Positions 26,214 to 37,100 of a stretch of 64,000 nt of DNA are shown piece after piece (the stretch's first letter is position 1; each line of letters begins with the position of its first letter). Origin of the DNA: BCD1 sp965230565 (GTDB taxonomy: Bacteria > Bacteroidota > Bacteroidia > Chitinophagales > Saprospiraceae); the NCBI GenBank assembly GCA_965230565.1, contig CBDDLH010000016.1, positions 620,001 to 684,000 of the forward strand. Reading direction: 5' to 3'. A model generated the notes under the pieces. That model had not been told where the DNA came from. It was given only the letters and a program-made list of their open reading frames with translations, and searched no databases. The translations under genes and the position numbers were made by a program.

Positions 26214-29200
26214 TTAAACAGGTAAATACGCCTGTTCAAATACCTTTTTGCGATACTGTTTCAGGAAGTAATCAATCGTTTCAATTCTGAGTCTAATGGA
26301 ACCTTTAGGCTTGTTCTCATCTATATCTTTCATACTAAAGAATGGGGTTCCGGAACTCTCAATGATCTCCTGAATCACGAAGTATGTAGGCGCATCATGT
26401 CCACACTTGAAGCTCGACAATTCCAGGGCCACCAGGTTAGGATGTCGGGCAATAAACTTAGCAGCCCATAATTTGATATTCACATTGGTACTTAAGGACC
26501 GCTTCCATACATCTGAAATATCCAGTGGGTCATCAATCCTTCCCGAACGGATATCTTCGCCAAACACATAGTCGAGTGTCTTTTCATCCATCGGCAGGAT
26601 ATCCTGAGCCAGAACAGGGTAGCCACGTTTTTGAAATTCATCAAAAATTTCATGGTTAATTCCAGGATCTTTATGGTAAGGACGACCGAGAAGCACTACA
26701 CCAATTTGATTATTAGCCTCCAGCCTGTCAAGGACTTTCCTGGATCTCGCCTGCATGTACTTTTTATATTGATCCAGCATCTTCCATGCCTGGTCGAGTG
26801 CAAAATTATGCTCGTGTCTTGTCAAACCAAAAATAGGTTTGAACATGTCATACATCTGTTCCGAGAAAAATTCCGGTTCAGCCATATTCAGGAAAGGACT
26901 CACATATTCAATGCCGTTTTCTGCAAAAAGGTCTCCTTCTTTGGTAAAGGCAGCTTTTACAGATTCAGGGGAAGGAGCGATGGAAGGACAGGACCATTTG
27001 CCAAGCATATTGCTAAGGCCGGAATCTACATTGCCGATCATAGGGAAAAATATCATATCCAGCTTCTTCTTTTTGTGCTGATTAAACACCAGATCATGCA
27101 CATGGGCGAGTGTTACTTTACTTGGATAACACGGGTCAATTGTGCCTCTTTTACCTCCTTCTTTATAAAGGTTTTCACTGGTAAAATCAGAGTAAATGAT
27201 ATTCCCGCTTTTCACGCCCAGGCTTTCAAAATAACTGGCGAACAAAGGAGCAAAACTATACATCAACAGCACCCTAGGCATACCGATTCTGAGTTTGGAT
27301 CGCTTCTCAAAAGCATCTAGCCTTGTTTTTGAAGTAAACCTTCCAGTTGGCGGAGGCACCTTTTCCGGCCCCTGACTCCTAAACAACTTTTTAGTGGCCA
27401 AATGGACCAGATTCGGTGTTGATTTTAGAATGGCATCAATATCTTTCTTAATACCGCGCATAGCTTTAACATCATCCACTGATCCTTTTTCACAGGAATT
27501 GCCAACTATAATTCGTCGGTGATGAATGCCGTTCGTTTCCTTCCCGTTACTATCGATTTTTTGCTTCAGATCTTCGGAATATTCAACACATAGCTCCAGT
27601 CTTCCATTTCCGTTTTCATCCATACCTAAAGGAAGATCCTGCATAGACAATCTCTTTGGTTTTATATCCAGATCAATGAAAGTTCGCAGGCAATTATTCT
27701 TACAAAAATCACATCTGGTACTTTCATTGGAAATGGTAGTATATTCAATTCCGGAAACCGCTTCCATCCCGATAAAGGTTGTCGTAGTATGGCCGTTTTC
27801 CCAAAGTTTTATGGCCTCGAGTCCGGCACCAATGGCACCACTCTCCCCACAATGCTCATGAACGATAATATTCGGTTCCTCTTCCTTATCCTCAAAACGG
27901 GATTCGATAAAATCAACCTGGGCTTTCACGGCTGCAAGGTTGTGCTGGGTACCTCCCTGCAAAATGAAGTTGGTTCCCAGTTTGGCAAAATTTGGTATTT
28001 GAGCCACGTACAGCCATACATTTTTTGGCAGTACATTCGCTAAGCCGGCAAGGATCTCTTCAGGTTTCCAACCCAACCTTTGGAAGTTCACAATATCTGC
28101 CTGTAAGAATACTGCACAGCCATAACTAAAGGTAGGACACAACCTGGCAGTGAACGCCTTATCCGCATATTCCTCCACAGGAATACCAAAACTCTCCGCT
28201 GTTCCCTGCAGGAAATATCCATTTCCTGCAGAACATTGTGTATTCAATTCAAAATCTTTGACCTGTCCATCCTTGAGCATCATGATTTTGATATCCTGAC
28301 CACCTATATCACAGATAACATCAACATCGTTGTAATAATGCAGGGCAGAATTAGTATGTGCGACCGTCTCCACAACAGCACCATCAGCTGATAACACTTC
28401 CTTCAAAACATCCTTGGCATACCCTGTGGTTACCAATCCCATAATTTCGAGATCGGCTCCGGCTGAAAGTACCTGTTCCTGAATATCTTCCAAAACATCC
28501 TGAGTATCTCTGATCGGATTCCCTTTTGAAAGTTGATAAGACTTAATAAGTACTTCTTTTTCAGCGTTTAATAAAACAGCCTTGGTGGAAGTAGACCCCA
28601 CATCGAGTCCTATGAATCCACGAATGGTTTCTCCTTTTTTAAACACAGCGGGAACAAAGGGTTTTGGAGCATATTTCTTTTTAAAAGCAGATAATTCCTG
28701 CGGAGAGTTTACTAACCCTGGGTCTGCCCCTGCCCTGGCCTGTAATCTGCCCTCTCGAATGTAATAATCCAATTGTTCCCAGCCTATGTACTTACCGAGA
28801 TCTTCCTCTTCTTCCAGCCCAAACTCAATTGCACCAATGGCCGCAAAGAAAAGCGCATGCTCAGGAGTTATAATGAGAGATTTGGGATCATCGACAGGTG
28901 GGATAGGATAATCTCTTTCTTCCCAAATTTGGGTGATATGATGACGCCAGGCTTCCTGAATACCCCGGATATAATTATTGGGACCACCAAGCAACAGGAC
29001 CAACGGCCTCAGTGTATGCCCTCGCGTCAAAACCGTGAGGTTCTGAATGATAATGGCCTCAAACAAACTGGCCATCATCTCTGATGTTTGAATACCTTGC
29101 TTCTGGAGGCTGTTGATATCCGTCTCCGCAAAAACACCACATTTACCGGCTACATGGTGTAATTTTATACCATCATAACCCTGGTGACCTAATTCTTCAG

Positions 29201-29672
29201 GAGTCAATCCCAGTTTGGCGTTGATCTTATCAATCACTGCACCGGTTCCCCCGGCACACTTATCATTCATGCTGGGAATTTTGGTCTTTTTCCCTGTTCT
29301 GGGGTTATCCTTGAATATGATGATTTTAGAATCCTGACCACCCAAATCGATGATAGAACCCACATCAGGATATAGTTTTTCTGCAGCCAGACAAACCGCT
29401 GTTACTTCCTGCACAAATTTTGCCCCTATCAGAGGTGCTATACTCATAGCTCCGCTTCCCGTAAAAAATACGCGCATTTCTTCTCTCGAAATATGTGGAA
29501 ATTCGCCTTCGATCCTCTGGAGAAAAGCAAGGACTTCCTCAGGTTGTTTAGTTTCGTGGCGACGATAATCCTTCCAAAGTAGTTTATTGGTTTTCGGATC
29601 GATCACAACCGCTTTTACGGTGGTGGAGCCGACATCCAAACCGACGTATATTTTAATATCTTTCATGTCCAA
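26214..29672 (-). CDS. Two-headed acyl-CoA dehydratase activase fused to a DUF2229/dehydratase-like domain
   Basis: 1152 residues. Two ASKHA ATPase domains of the BadF/BadG/HgdC type lie in tandem: GLDVGSTTVKAVVI with cluster cysteines C139 (NDKCAGGTG) and C178 (GKCGVFAE), and GLDVGSTSTKAVLL with C480 (TQCSAGNG) and C519 (YGCAVFLQAD). A middle CxxCxxxC (C654, C657, C661) follows. A DUF2229/HgdB-like region (about 790-1140) has C848 (DPCYPSK), C895 (KWSCPS) and C1090 (FKCGHDAP). In known systems the activase hydrolyses ATP to push one low-potential electron into a partner [4Fe-4S] enzyme, which then acts by radical chemistry. All cluster ligands look intact. The partner gene lies 16 bp upstream. 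The substrate is unknown; these systems are oxygen-sensitive. Confidence 0.9.
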   Translation of the reverse strand: MDMKDIKIYVGLDVGSTTVKAVVIDPKTNKLLWKDYRRHETKQPEEVLAFLQRIEGEFPHISREEMRVFFTGSGAMSIAPLIGAKFVQEVTAVCLAAEKLYPDVGSIIDLGGQDSKIIIFKDNPRTGKKTKIPSMNDKCAGGTGAVIDKINAKLGLTPEELGHQGYDGIKLHHVAGKCGVFAETDINSLQKQGIQTSEMMASLFEAIIIQNLTVLTRGHTLRPLVLLLGGPNNYIRGIQEAWRHHITQIWEERDYPIPPVDDPKSLIITPEHALFFAAIGAIEFGLEEEEDLGKYIGWEQLDYYIREGRLQARAGADPGLVNSPQELSAFKKKYAPKPFVPAVFKKGETIRGFIGLDVGSTSTKAVLLNAEKEVLIKSYQLSKGNPIRDTQDVLEDIQEQVLSAGADLEIMGLVTTGYAKDVLKEVLSADGAVVETVAHTNSALHYYNDVDVICDIGGQDIKIMMLKDGQVKDFELNTQCSAGNGYFLQGTAESFGIPVEEYADKAFTARLCPTFSYGCAVFLQADIVNFQRLGWKPEEILAGLANVLPKNVWLYVAQIPNFAKLGTNFILQGGTQHNLAAVKAQVDFIESRFEDKEEEPNIIVHEHCGESGAIGAGLEAIKLWENGHTTTTFIGMEAVSGIEYTTISNESTRCDFCKNNCLRTFIDLDIKPKRLSMQDLPLGMDENGNGRLELCVEYSEDLKQKIDSNGKETNGIHHRRIIVGNSCEKGSVDDVKAMRGIKKDIDAILKSTPNLVHLATKKLFRSQGPEKVPPPTGRFTSKTRLDAFEKRSKLRIGMPRVLLMYSFAPLFASYFESLGVKSGNIIYSDFTSENLYKEGGKRGTIDPCYPSKVTLAHVHDLVFNQHKKKKLDMIFFPMIGNVDSGLSNMLGKWSCPSIAPSPESVKAAFTKEGDLFAENGIEYVSPFLNMAEPEFFSEQMYDMFKPIFGLTRHEHNFALDQAWKMLDQYKKYMQARSRKVLDRLEANNQIGVVLLGRPYHKDPGINHEIFDEFQKRGYPVLAQDILPMDEKTLDYVFGEDIRSGRIDDPLDISDVWKRSLSTNVNIKLWAAKFIARHPNLVALELSSFKCGHDAPTYFVIQEIIESSGTPFFSMKDIDENKPKGSIRLRIETIDYFLKQYRKKVFEQAYLPV

Positions 29673-29688
29673 TGTTTTTTAAGGATTT

Positions 29689-31395
29689 TTAGGCACGATG
29701 TTCATTTTGCATCAATTCATCCACATGGTAGATGAAGTTGGCCGCTTTACTAACCACACCTTTGCGATGAGGCACGATGTAAAACGGGTTTGACAATTCA
29801 GGATGGTCTTCGACGTAAGTTTTCATTTCTTCCATACTTGCCCTGGCTGTAGCTTTTGCTTTCCGCAATTCGGTTTTTGCTTTAATCCTCGCATCTCCCA
29901 GGGACATTAAAACCCTGGATTGTGCATTGGTCTTTCCTTCCCCGGCAGTTTCCAAAGGCAGGAAAATCATATCTTTATTCAATTCCATCACAGCTGCCTG
30001 AACAGCATCGGATTGAGTACTGGGCATACACCCGAATGGCTTAAGACTCAGCACCATATGGGCCAGGTCATTCTCGTGATAATAAATATTCTTAGCGACC
30101 TCCATATATCCTTCCCCGCCTTCAATGTTAATATTGTAAAAGGGATTTCCGATCTCCTGCAGGTATGTTTGATCCAGGAGCATATGCGTGTGACCGCCGA
30201 TGGCATCGAGTAATCGTTTATATTCCCTGCGGAAAAGTGCATGACCAAGTTTAAGGGTAATGGCTTTTTTATAATATTGGAAGTAATTCTTCATCCAGCC
30301 TTTGAAATTCCACCACTGCTTTATTCCCTGTCTCAATAAAATTTTTCGACGGTTCTTATGTCTCAATTTTCCTTTACTAAAGAGAAACTGGATAAGAGAT
30401 GCGACGGGTTCAACATGAAGGTCTGAACCTTCTTTCTCGAGAAAACTGAACATATCGAAATTACCGGCTCCTACCGTTGTTATTGCCCAAAATTCGCCGG
30501 TGATTTTGACCGTGGTCTTCGGCCTGAAGCGGTCAACCTTAATGGTCTCGAACATGTTGTGAACATCTTTGAGAGCATCAGTATAATAATTACTAGTCAG
30601 TTGATCGATAAACCTCTTTAAAAACAAAACCGTTTCACCCAGTCCGAATTTCCCTAAAATACGCTCCCACTGCTTACTGAGTGAAATCCTTTTTTTGTTC
30701 TTTAATTTTTCATACAAATACAATTTAGCTTTCTCCAAAACCTCTTCCGTTTGTCCTTCCACTATTTCATAGGGACGCGTGTGATATACAAACTCATTGA
30801 GGACATCGGCAAGATTGAGGGCGTTAACCGTTGCCAGGAAAAACTCAGGGTCCACCTCTACCCCATCTCCCTTCGTTTCCTGTTTCAAACCGCCTTCATT
30901 TTCAAAGGAAATAACCCGAAAACCATCAAACCCCAGGTCTTTGAGAGCCATCCGATATTCTGTTTCCAGCATTCCAAAACGACAGGGTGCATTACAACCG
31001 ATGGTGAAGAAAACATAATTTTCAACGATTTCCTCCTTGGAAAGTCCCGATTGATGAAGGTCTTTCAAAAACCGGATTAAATTGCCTACGGTAAAGTAGG
31101 CGGGATTGCAATAACCATTGTTGCCATACTCTCTCCCGTAGTGGAAAGCTTCGAGATTGGTGGGTGGTAACATTTTGGTTTTGATACCCAAAGCATTCAT
31201 GGTTGCTTCGAACAAAAAATCATGCGTGGGCGACAAACCACCAACAAGTACAGTGGTTGTGGCCCTTTCATGTTTTAGGAAGGGCCGTTCTTTGTGAATC
31301 CGGAAATGTTCTGTTACCGGTTTTCTTAAGGGTTTCGACATAGGCAAGGGAGGGTGGTTACCTGTATCAACGGTGGATTTTTGCAGGTCATTCAT
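29689..31395 (-). CDS. 2-hydroxyacyl-CoA dehydratase-like iron-sulfur protein
   Basis: The frame is open to 31437; the ATG at 31395 (MNDLQKSTVDTG) is a plausible start. About 568 residues. The cysteines sit in HgdB/dehydratase-like contexts: GYCNPAYFTVGNLI, FTIGCNAPCRFGM and KPFGCMPSTQSDAVQ (C110, C148, C152 and C470, counted from 31437). The last resembles the FGCMPS segment of DUF2229 and double-cubane-cluster relatives. It directly precedes the giant activase (16-bp gap), so the two should form one ATP-driven reductase or dehydratase. No CoA-transferase or acyl-CoA dehydrogenase gene is adjacent to hint at a substrate. Confidence 0.85.
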   Translation of the reverse strand: MNDLQKSTVDTGNHPPLPMSKPLRKPVTEHFRIHKERPFLKHERATTTVLVGGLSPTHDFLFEATMNALGIKTKMLPPTNLEAFHYGREYGNNGYCNPAYFTVGNLIRFLKDLHQSGLSKEEIVENYVFFTIGCNAPCRFGMLETEYRMALKDLGFDGFRVISFENEGGLKQETKGDGVEVDPEFFLATVNALNLADVLNEFVYHTRPYEIVEGQTEEVLEKAKLYLYEKLKNKKRISLSKQWERILGKFGLGETVLFLKRFIDQLTSNYYTDALKDVHNMFETIKVDRFRPKTTVKITGEFWAITTVGAGNFDMFSFLEKEGSDLHVEPVASLIQFLFSKGKLRHKNRRKILLRQGIKQWWNFKGWMKNYFQYYKKAITLKLGHALFRREYKRLLDAIGGHTHMLLDQTYLQEIGNPFYNINIEGGEGYMEVAKNIYYHENDLAHMVLSLKPFGCMPSTQSDAVQAAVMELNKDMIFLPLETAGEGKTNAQSRVLMSLGDARIKAKTELRKAKATARASMEEMKTYVEDHPELSNPFYIVPHRKGVVSKAANFIYHVDELMQNEHRA

Positions 31396-31642
31396 ATGAT
31401 AATCATTTAGCCTGGTTAATAAATCAATAAGCCACAAGATTAAACATCAGGTCAATCAGTTTGACCAAAACATAACAATGCTGGAAAGTGTAAAAGATGG
31501 GAATTCAACTTGCTTTGCCCTGGGTGTGAATATCAAAATGGGCGTCAATTCCGGTAGTAAAGTCCTTAATTTAATCAATTTTGAGAAAAATATCAATGTT
31601 TTTGCCTAGTTTTTGATTCAATCAAGGGTAATGAATAGCAAA

Positions 31643-31675
31643 TTTCCGATAATATATTTTATTTATTTACCTTTG
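31643..31675 (+). promoter_or_regulatory. Bacteroidota-type promoter of the first T9SS cargo gene
   Basis: TTTC (31643-31646), a 21-bp spacer and TACCTTTG (31668-31675) match the consensus with one -33 mismatch. A leader of about 100 nt precedes the ATG at 31785. The rest of the divergent gap 31396-31784 shows nothing clear. Confidence 0.5.
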
Positions 31676-31784
31676 TAATTCGTGAGTAATAAAGGACGGC
31701 TGGATTGATTTTAGAAAAAAGAAATCGGTCTTTAAACAATAATTAATTGCCCCAGGTGATTTTATTATTATTAATCCTTTAAAA

Positions 31785-34124
31785 ATGATCAGAGCGCTTT
31801 TCGTACTGCCCCTACTCACCCTTTTTTCACTTATTTCCATTTCACAAAACTGTAACTTTAGCATTGACCCCGGGCAAGACCTCGTTCTATGTGAACCCGG
31901 TGAAATTTCTCTGAATGCTACGAGTACAGGAACTCCTCTTTCCATAAGCTGGTCTCCACAGAATCTATTTTCCGATGCAACCAGTTTAAACACTACTGCT
32001 ACTATATCCGGCACCACGACCCTGGATTTAACTGTCGAGATCCTTTCTGAGGTGAATCTGGTGGTCAATGGGGATTTCAGTCAAGGGGATACAGGTTTTT
32101 CCAGTGATTATATTTATGGTACCGGTGGTGGTGTAGGATTATTATCCAACGAAGGTCAGTACGCCATTGCTGATAATGCCGGCGACACCCACAATCATTT
32201 CGACAATTGCAGCGATCATACCGGAGGCGGAAATATGATGGTTGTCAATGCATCTGGTTTACCTAATAATATCTGGTGTCAGACAATAACCGTAGACCCC
32301 GGGGCTGATTATGATTTCAGCGCCTGGATCACTTCGGTTACCGATGAAAATCCTGCCCAGCTTCAATTTTCCATTAATGGAAGCCTTATTGGTAATGTCT
32401 TCAATGCCAGTTCAAATACCTGTAATTGGGATCAGTTTTCAGCCCAATGGAATTCCGGTCTAAGCACCTCCGCGGAAATCTGCATCGTTAATTCCAACCT
32501 GACTCCCAATGGTAATGATTTTGCGATGGATGATATTTCTTTCAGACAAATATGTGTACTCAACGAACAACTTGAAGTAACAATAACTGAATTGGACGCT
32601 TCATGGATCAATCCGGGGTTGTTTTGCGAAAATGACATTCCTGTAGACCCAAACTCCTGGCTCTCACCAACGGCTATGACGGGCGGCTATTGGACTATCA
32701 ATGAAATGGGAGCAAGTATGTTCGATCCCGGATATTTAGGCCCAGGACTTCACGAAGTTACCTATACTGTAGAAGCGATGGATTGCTCAACTTCTTTTTC
32801 CTGGACCCTCGGTGTTGCGCCTTTCTTTGAAGCAGGAGTACCTGAAGCATTTTCCCTTTGTGAGGGAGAATCTGTCAATATACTTCTGTCCGACCTTTTG
32901 ACAGGGGAAAGCCCTGACGGGAATTGGCTTGAATTATCGAGCAACCCTTCAACGGGGAGTGCCTTTAATGCCAGCACAGGCACCTTTAATACCGCTGGTC
33001 AACTACCGGGAACTTACCTTTTCGAATATAGCCATGAAACAGTCGATCCCTGCCCGGCCAGTACAGCCGTGGTAACTGTAAACATTCATTCGAATCCGGA
33101 AGTTGATGCCGGAGAAGATCAAATTTTGGATTGCTTTGATCCTTCGGCAATAATCGGTGATGCCAATGCCAATATCAACCTCAGTTACCAATGGTCTAAT
33201 AGCAATGGAAGTATTCCGGGAGCCACAACTCCATCATTATCCGTTGAAAACGAAGGTAATTATACGCTTTTGGCCATTGACCCGATTAGCGGTTGCTCGA
33301 ATACAGACCAGGTCGCTGTCATTTCAAACATTGCCGAAATTTCAATGACAGCAGTCACCAATCCAATTTCCTGCAATGCTACGGATGATGGAATAATTTC
33401 CATAACATCCATTTCCGGAGGTACCGAGCCTTACCTCTTTTCCATCGATGGAAATAATTTTACCTCGACAACGGAGTTTACCGGATTGTCTGCCGGAAAT
33501 TATACACTCACCGGAGTAGATGCCTTTGGTTGTGAGACCTCCTTAGAACTCTCACTCGAACCATCCAATCAGCTTACGGCCAATTTAAGTGCCAGTGTAT
33601 CCGGATCTCCGGTAACCATTACTTTAGGAGACAGTTTAACCTTAAATGTACTAACGAATGCTTCTCCTGAAAAAATAGATACCATTATCTGGACTCCGGA
33701 AATCCTACATTGTCCGGGGTGTTTTGAGATTACTGTTGCTCCCACGCAATCTACCACTTACTCGATTTTTGTGATTGATGAAAGTGGATGCACGGCCAGT
33801 GATGAAATACAGGTTATCGTTCAAAAGGACGACAATATTTATATTCCTAATGCCTTCTCACCGAATGATGATGGAATCAATGACATTTTTTATATCCATT
33901 CTGCCAAAGGGATTGAAAAAGTGGTAGATTTTGTCGTGGTGGATCGTTGGGGAGGATTGGTATTTCAAAACAAAGATTTCCTACCCAATACATCTTCAGG
34001 AGGATGGAACGGTAAATACAGAGGACAATTAACCGCAGCGGGAGTTTATGTCTACATGGCTAAAATCCAATTGAAGGATGGAAGTATTATTACCAAAATG
34101 GGCGAAGTGAGTGTTTTATATTAA
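31785..34124 (+). CDS. Secreted adhesin-like protein with SprB repeat and T9SS type B C-terminal domain
   Basis: 779 residues. A signal peptide (MIRALFVLPLLTLFSLISISQ) precedes immunoglobulin/PKD-like and CBM-like beta domains (for example LVVNGDFSQGDTGFSSDYI). One SprB-type repeat follows (ISCNATDDGIISITSISGGTEPYLFSIDG, ending DAFGCETSLELSLEP). The C-terminal 90 residues are the gliding-motility (CHU_C, type B sorting) domain: IYIPNAFSPNDDGINDIFYIHSAKGIEKV, VVDRWGGLVF, GGWNGKYRGQ, AAGVYVYMAKI. It should cross the outer membrane by the type IX system and stay at the surface. A tandem relative follows at 34197. Confidence 0.92.
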   Translation: MIRALFVLPLLTLFSLISISQNCNFSIDPGQDLVLCEPGEISLNATSTGTPLSISWSPQNLFSDATSLNTTATISGTTTLDLTVEILSEVNLVVNGDFSQGDTGFSSDYIYGTGGGVGLLSNEGQYAIADNAGDTHNHFDNCSDHTGGGNMMVVNASGLPNNIWCQTITVDPGADYDFSAWITSVTDENPAQLQFSINGSLIGNVFNASSNTCNWDQFSAQWNSGLSTSAEICIVNSNLTPNGNDFAMDDISFRQICVLNEQLEVTITELDASWINPGLFCENDIPVDPNSWLSPTAMTGGYWTINEMGASMFDPGYLGPGLHEVTYTVEAMDCSTSFSWTLGVAPFFEAGVPEAFSLCEGESVNILLSDLLTGESPDGNWLELSSNPSTGSAFNASTGTFNTAGQLPGTYLFEYSHETVDPCPASTAVVTVNIHSNPEVDAGEDQILDCFDPSAIIGDANANINLSYQWSNSNGSIPGATTPSLSVENEGNYTLLAIDPISGCSNTDQVAVISNIAEISMTAVTNPISCNATDDGIISITSISGGTEPYLFSIDGNNFTSTTEFTGLSAGNYTLTGVDAFGCETSLELSLEPSNQLTANLSASVSGSPVTITLGDSLTLNVLTNASPEKIDTIIWTPEILHCPGCFEITVAPTQSTTYSIFVIDESGCTASDEIQVIVQKDDNIYIPNAFSPNDDGINDIFYIHSAKGIEKVVDFVVVDRWGGLVFQNKDFLPNTSSGGWNGKYRGQLTAAGVYVYMAKIQLKDGSIITKMGEVSVLY

Positions 34125-34196
34125 AAAACAATCCTATATTTATTTTCTATAGTTGAAAGTAATTTCCTAATTTGGTGGCCATAATCAACCTTGGTT

Positions 34197-37100
34197 ATGC
34201 CAAAGTTTGCTTTAACATGCTTATTTCTGGTTGGTTTGTGTGCTTCCTTTATTTTAGGAAAAGAACAAATTTACCTCCACCCAAATCTCGTTTCGTCAGA
34301 CACCTTTTCTGGCGATGCTGAATTACTTTTGTTTAATCCACTCTTAAACATAATAGGTAATCCAAAGAGTCTTGAGGCAATTTCAACAACAGTTGATATT
34401 GACAGTGTCGGCCCGATTTGCCTTTCTTCTGCCACTTCCATGATTGACCTTACCGTGAATATCCTGGGGGATCCTGGAACAGGTCTTTGGGATGGGCCCG
34501 GTATCATTGATCAGGCAGCCGGAACTTTTGATCCACAGATTGCCGGAGCCGGCGTTCACACCATTTTTTACCATTTTTCTAATCCTGACACCACCATTAC
34601 TGACTCTACCAGTATTGAAATAATACCCCAACCAGAAGCGGAGTTCATATTGATTGACCCGATTTGCCAATTAGACAATTTGGATATCTTATTCACTGGC
34701 GAAGCAGGTCCATCAGCCCAAATTAACTGGGACTTTGATGGTGGCGATCTTATCTCTGAAAATTCAGGACTCTATGAAGTTCATTGGGATAGCTCCGGAA
34801 CAAAACTCGTTCAATTGTTCATTCAGGATGGTGTATGTGAATCGGATACCTTTAGCCAGGAAGTACAGATTGATCCTCCCCTGGACACACCCGTGATAAA
34901 TTGTACGGAAACTTTTTCCAGTATTCTTTATGAATGGCAAACCATTGAAAATGCCACTGCCTATATCGTATCTGTGATCAACGGTCCCTTAGGCACTATT
35001 GTATCCGATACCAGTTATTTATTAAGCGGACTCACTCCAGGACAATCGATAGGCATTCAAATGGTTGTAGTCAGTTCCAATGCTTGTCCCGGGAGTATAA
35101 CCTTGCCGGTTTGTACCACACTCTACTGCCCTGAGCAACTGGATGCAATACTACCAATCTCACCAATTTGCCTTTCCCCCGGCCAGTCGGACACGATACA
35201 ATTAGAACATAATATCGTGGACAGTTTAAGTGAATTCGCGATTTCCTGGCAAGGTCCGGGAATCATTGACAGTCTTCAGGGAATTCTTGTTGTGGACGAA
35301 ACCATGGTTGGTAATAATGAGATTTATCTTATGCTGAATAATGAACTCTGCAACGTTTATGATACCCTGACTTATGAGATCCTTTCAAGCCCAATCGCCG
35401 ATTTTCAGATGCCAGATACCACTTGTCAATCGGAAAGCGCAGACATAATATTTACAGGTGTTCAAGCGGATTCTTCCATCCTCTCCTGGAGTCTGGATGA
35501 TGGGCAGTTAATTTACCAGTCAACCAATAATGACAGCCTTTTAGTAGCATGGAACTCCCCAGGAACCAAATTAGTAGCTTTAAGCCTTGAACACCCATTC
35601 TGTCCTACAGATACAGTCACAAGTGTTATTGAAATACTACCCCAGCTAACTGCTCCCCAAATCAATTGTGAAAGCACACTCACCGAGGTTCTTTTTACCT
35701 GGGAAGCAGATTCTTCAGTGTCAGAATACCAGGTGATAGTTCAGGATGGTCCTCCAGGTGAACTTACTTCCGATACCTCTTACCTGATATCAGGGTTAAC
35801 ACCTGGAACCAATACTTCTATTGAATTGACCCTGCTGGATAGTAATAATTGTGGGGACACAAGTTTATTGGCTTCATGTAACGCTTTACTTTGCCCCGAA
35901 GTAAACATTGAAATAGAGCCGGTTATGACAATCTGCTTTGAAAATACTGATACCATACAATTATCCTTAACACCAGTTTCAGTTCTGGACACAGGTACCT
36001 TAGTCTGGTCAGGATCAGGGATTATTGATCCTGAAACAGGGTTATTTCAAACGGATAGTTCATTGGTTAATATGAATAATGTGGTAATCGCAACCTATAA
36101 TGAATCTGTTTGTACTTATTCTGATACTATAAACATCAACATCCATTCATCTCCGATAAGTGAATTTTCTCTACCTGACAGTTTATGTTTATCCGATTCC
36201 ACAGTTGTAGCTTTTTCCGGAAATACAAGCGATAGTACAACTTTCCATTGGAATTTTAACGATGCAACAATAATGGACCCAAATGGCCCAGGCCCCTTTT
36301 CTGTGCAATGGGAAACATCCGGGATTCATTACATTGCTCTTTTGGTAGAAGAATCAGGTTGCCAATCAGATCTAACGCTCGATTCCATCCTCATAATTGA
36401 ACCTTTGGATATACCAGAACCAGTCTGTTTACCGGGAACTGAATCCATAGAAGTTTTTTGGCCACAGGTTCCGGAGGCCATTGGATATTTAATCGATCTC
36501 AATCCAATCTACACTACCGAGTGGCTTTCTGATACATCCGTGCTTATTTCTGAAATTCCTCCCAACACCAATGTTGACCTTAATTTAACGGCCTTATCAC
36601 CAAACATCTGTCAGGATATCGATGTCAGCTTTAGTTGCGCAACACTTAATTGTCCGGAAACCACCCTGGATTGGTCATTGGAATCACCTACCGTTTGTTT
36701 AGGTGATTCTGCTATAATAAACTTTCATATTTCAGATACTTCAACCTTATACAATCTTGAATTCACCATTGGCATTGATACTTTTTTTATTGCAGAGGTA
36801 ATTGATGGTTACTCATATGCCTTTTTCCCTACAGAAGACTTAACCGTGAACCTCATCAACGTAATAAATCCTTCCCAGGAAGCCTGCCTTCCTTTAATAC
36901 CCGATGACATAAGTCTGCAGGTCAGCATACCTTCCTCTTCCGGATCACCTTTAGATACCCTGATGCTTTGTTCCGGCCTTGACACAACTGTTCTTTTGGA
37001 AAATTTATTGATTGATGAAGATGCGGGGGGAAGCTGGACTGAAATCTCCGACTTGATGTCTTTTCCCGGCTCTTTCAACAGCCCTGGCGGCACTTTTTCT

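Noticed and set aside
26631..27320. Long plus-strand frame (229 codons) opposite the activase gene
   Set aside because: Antisense shadow of a strongly conserved gene with intact cysteine motifs on the other strand.
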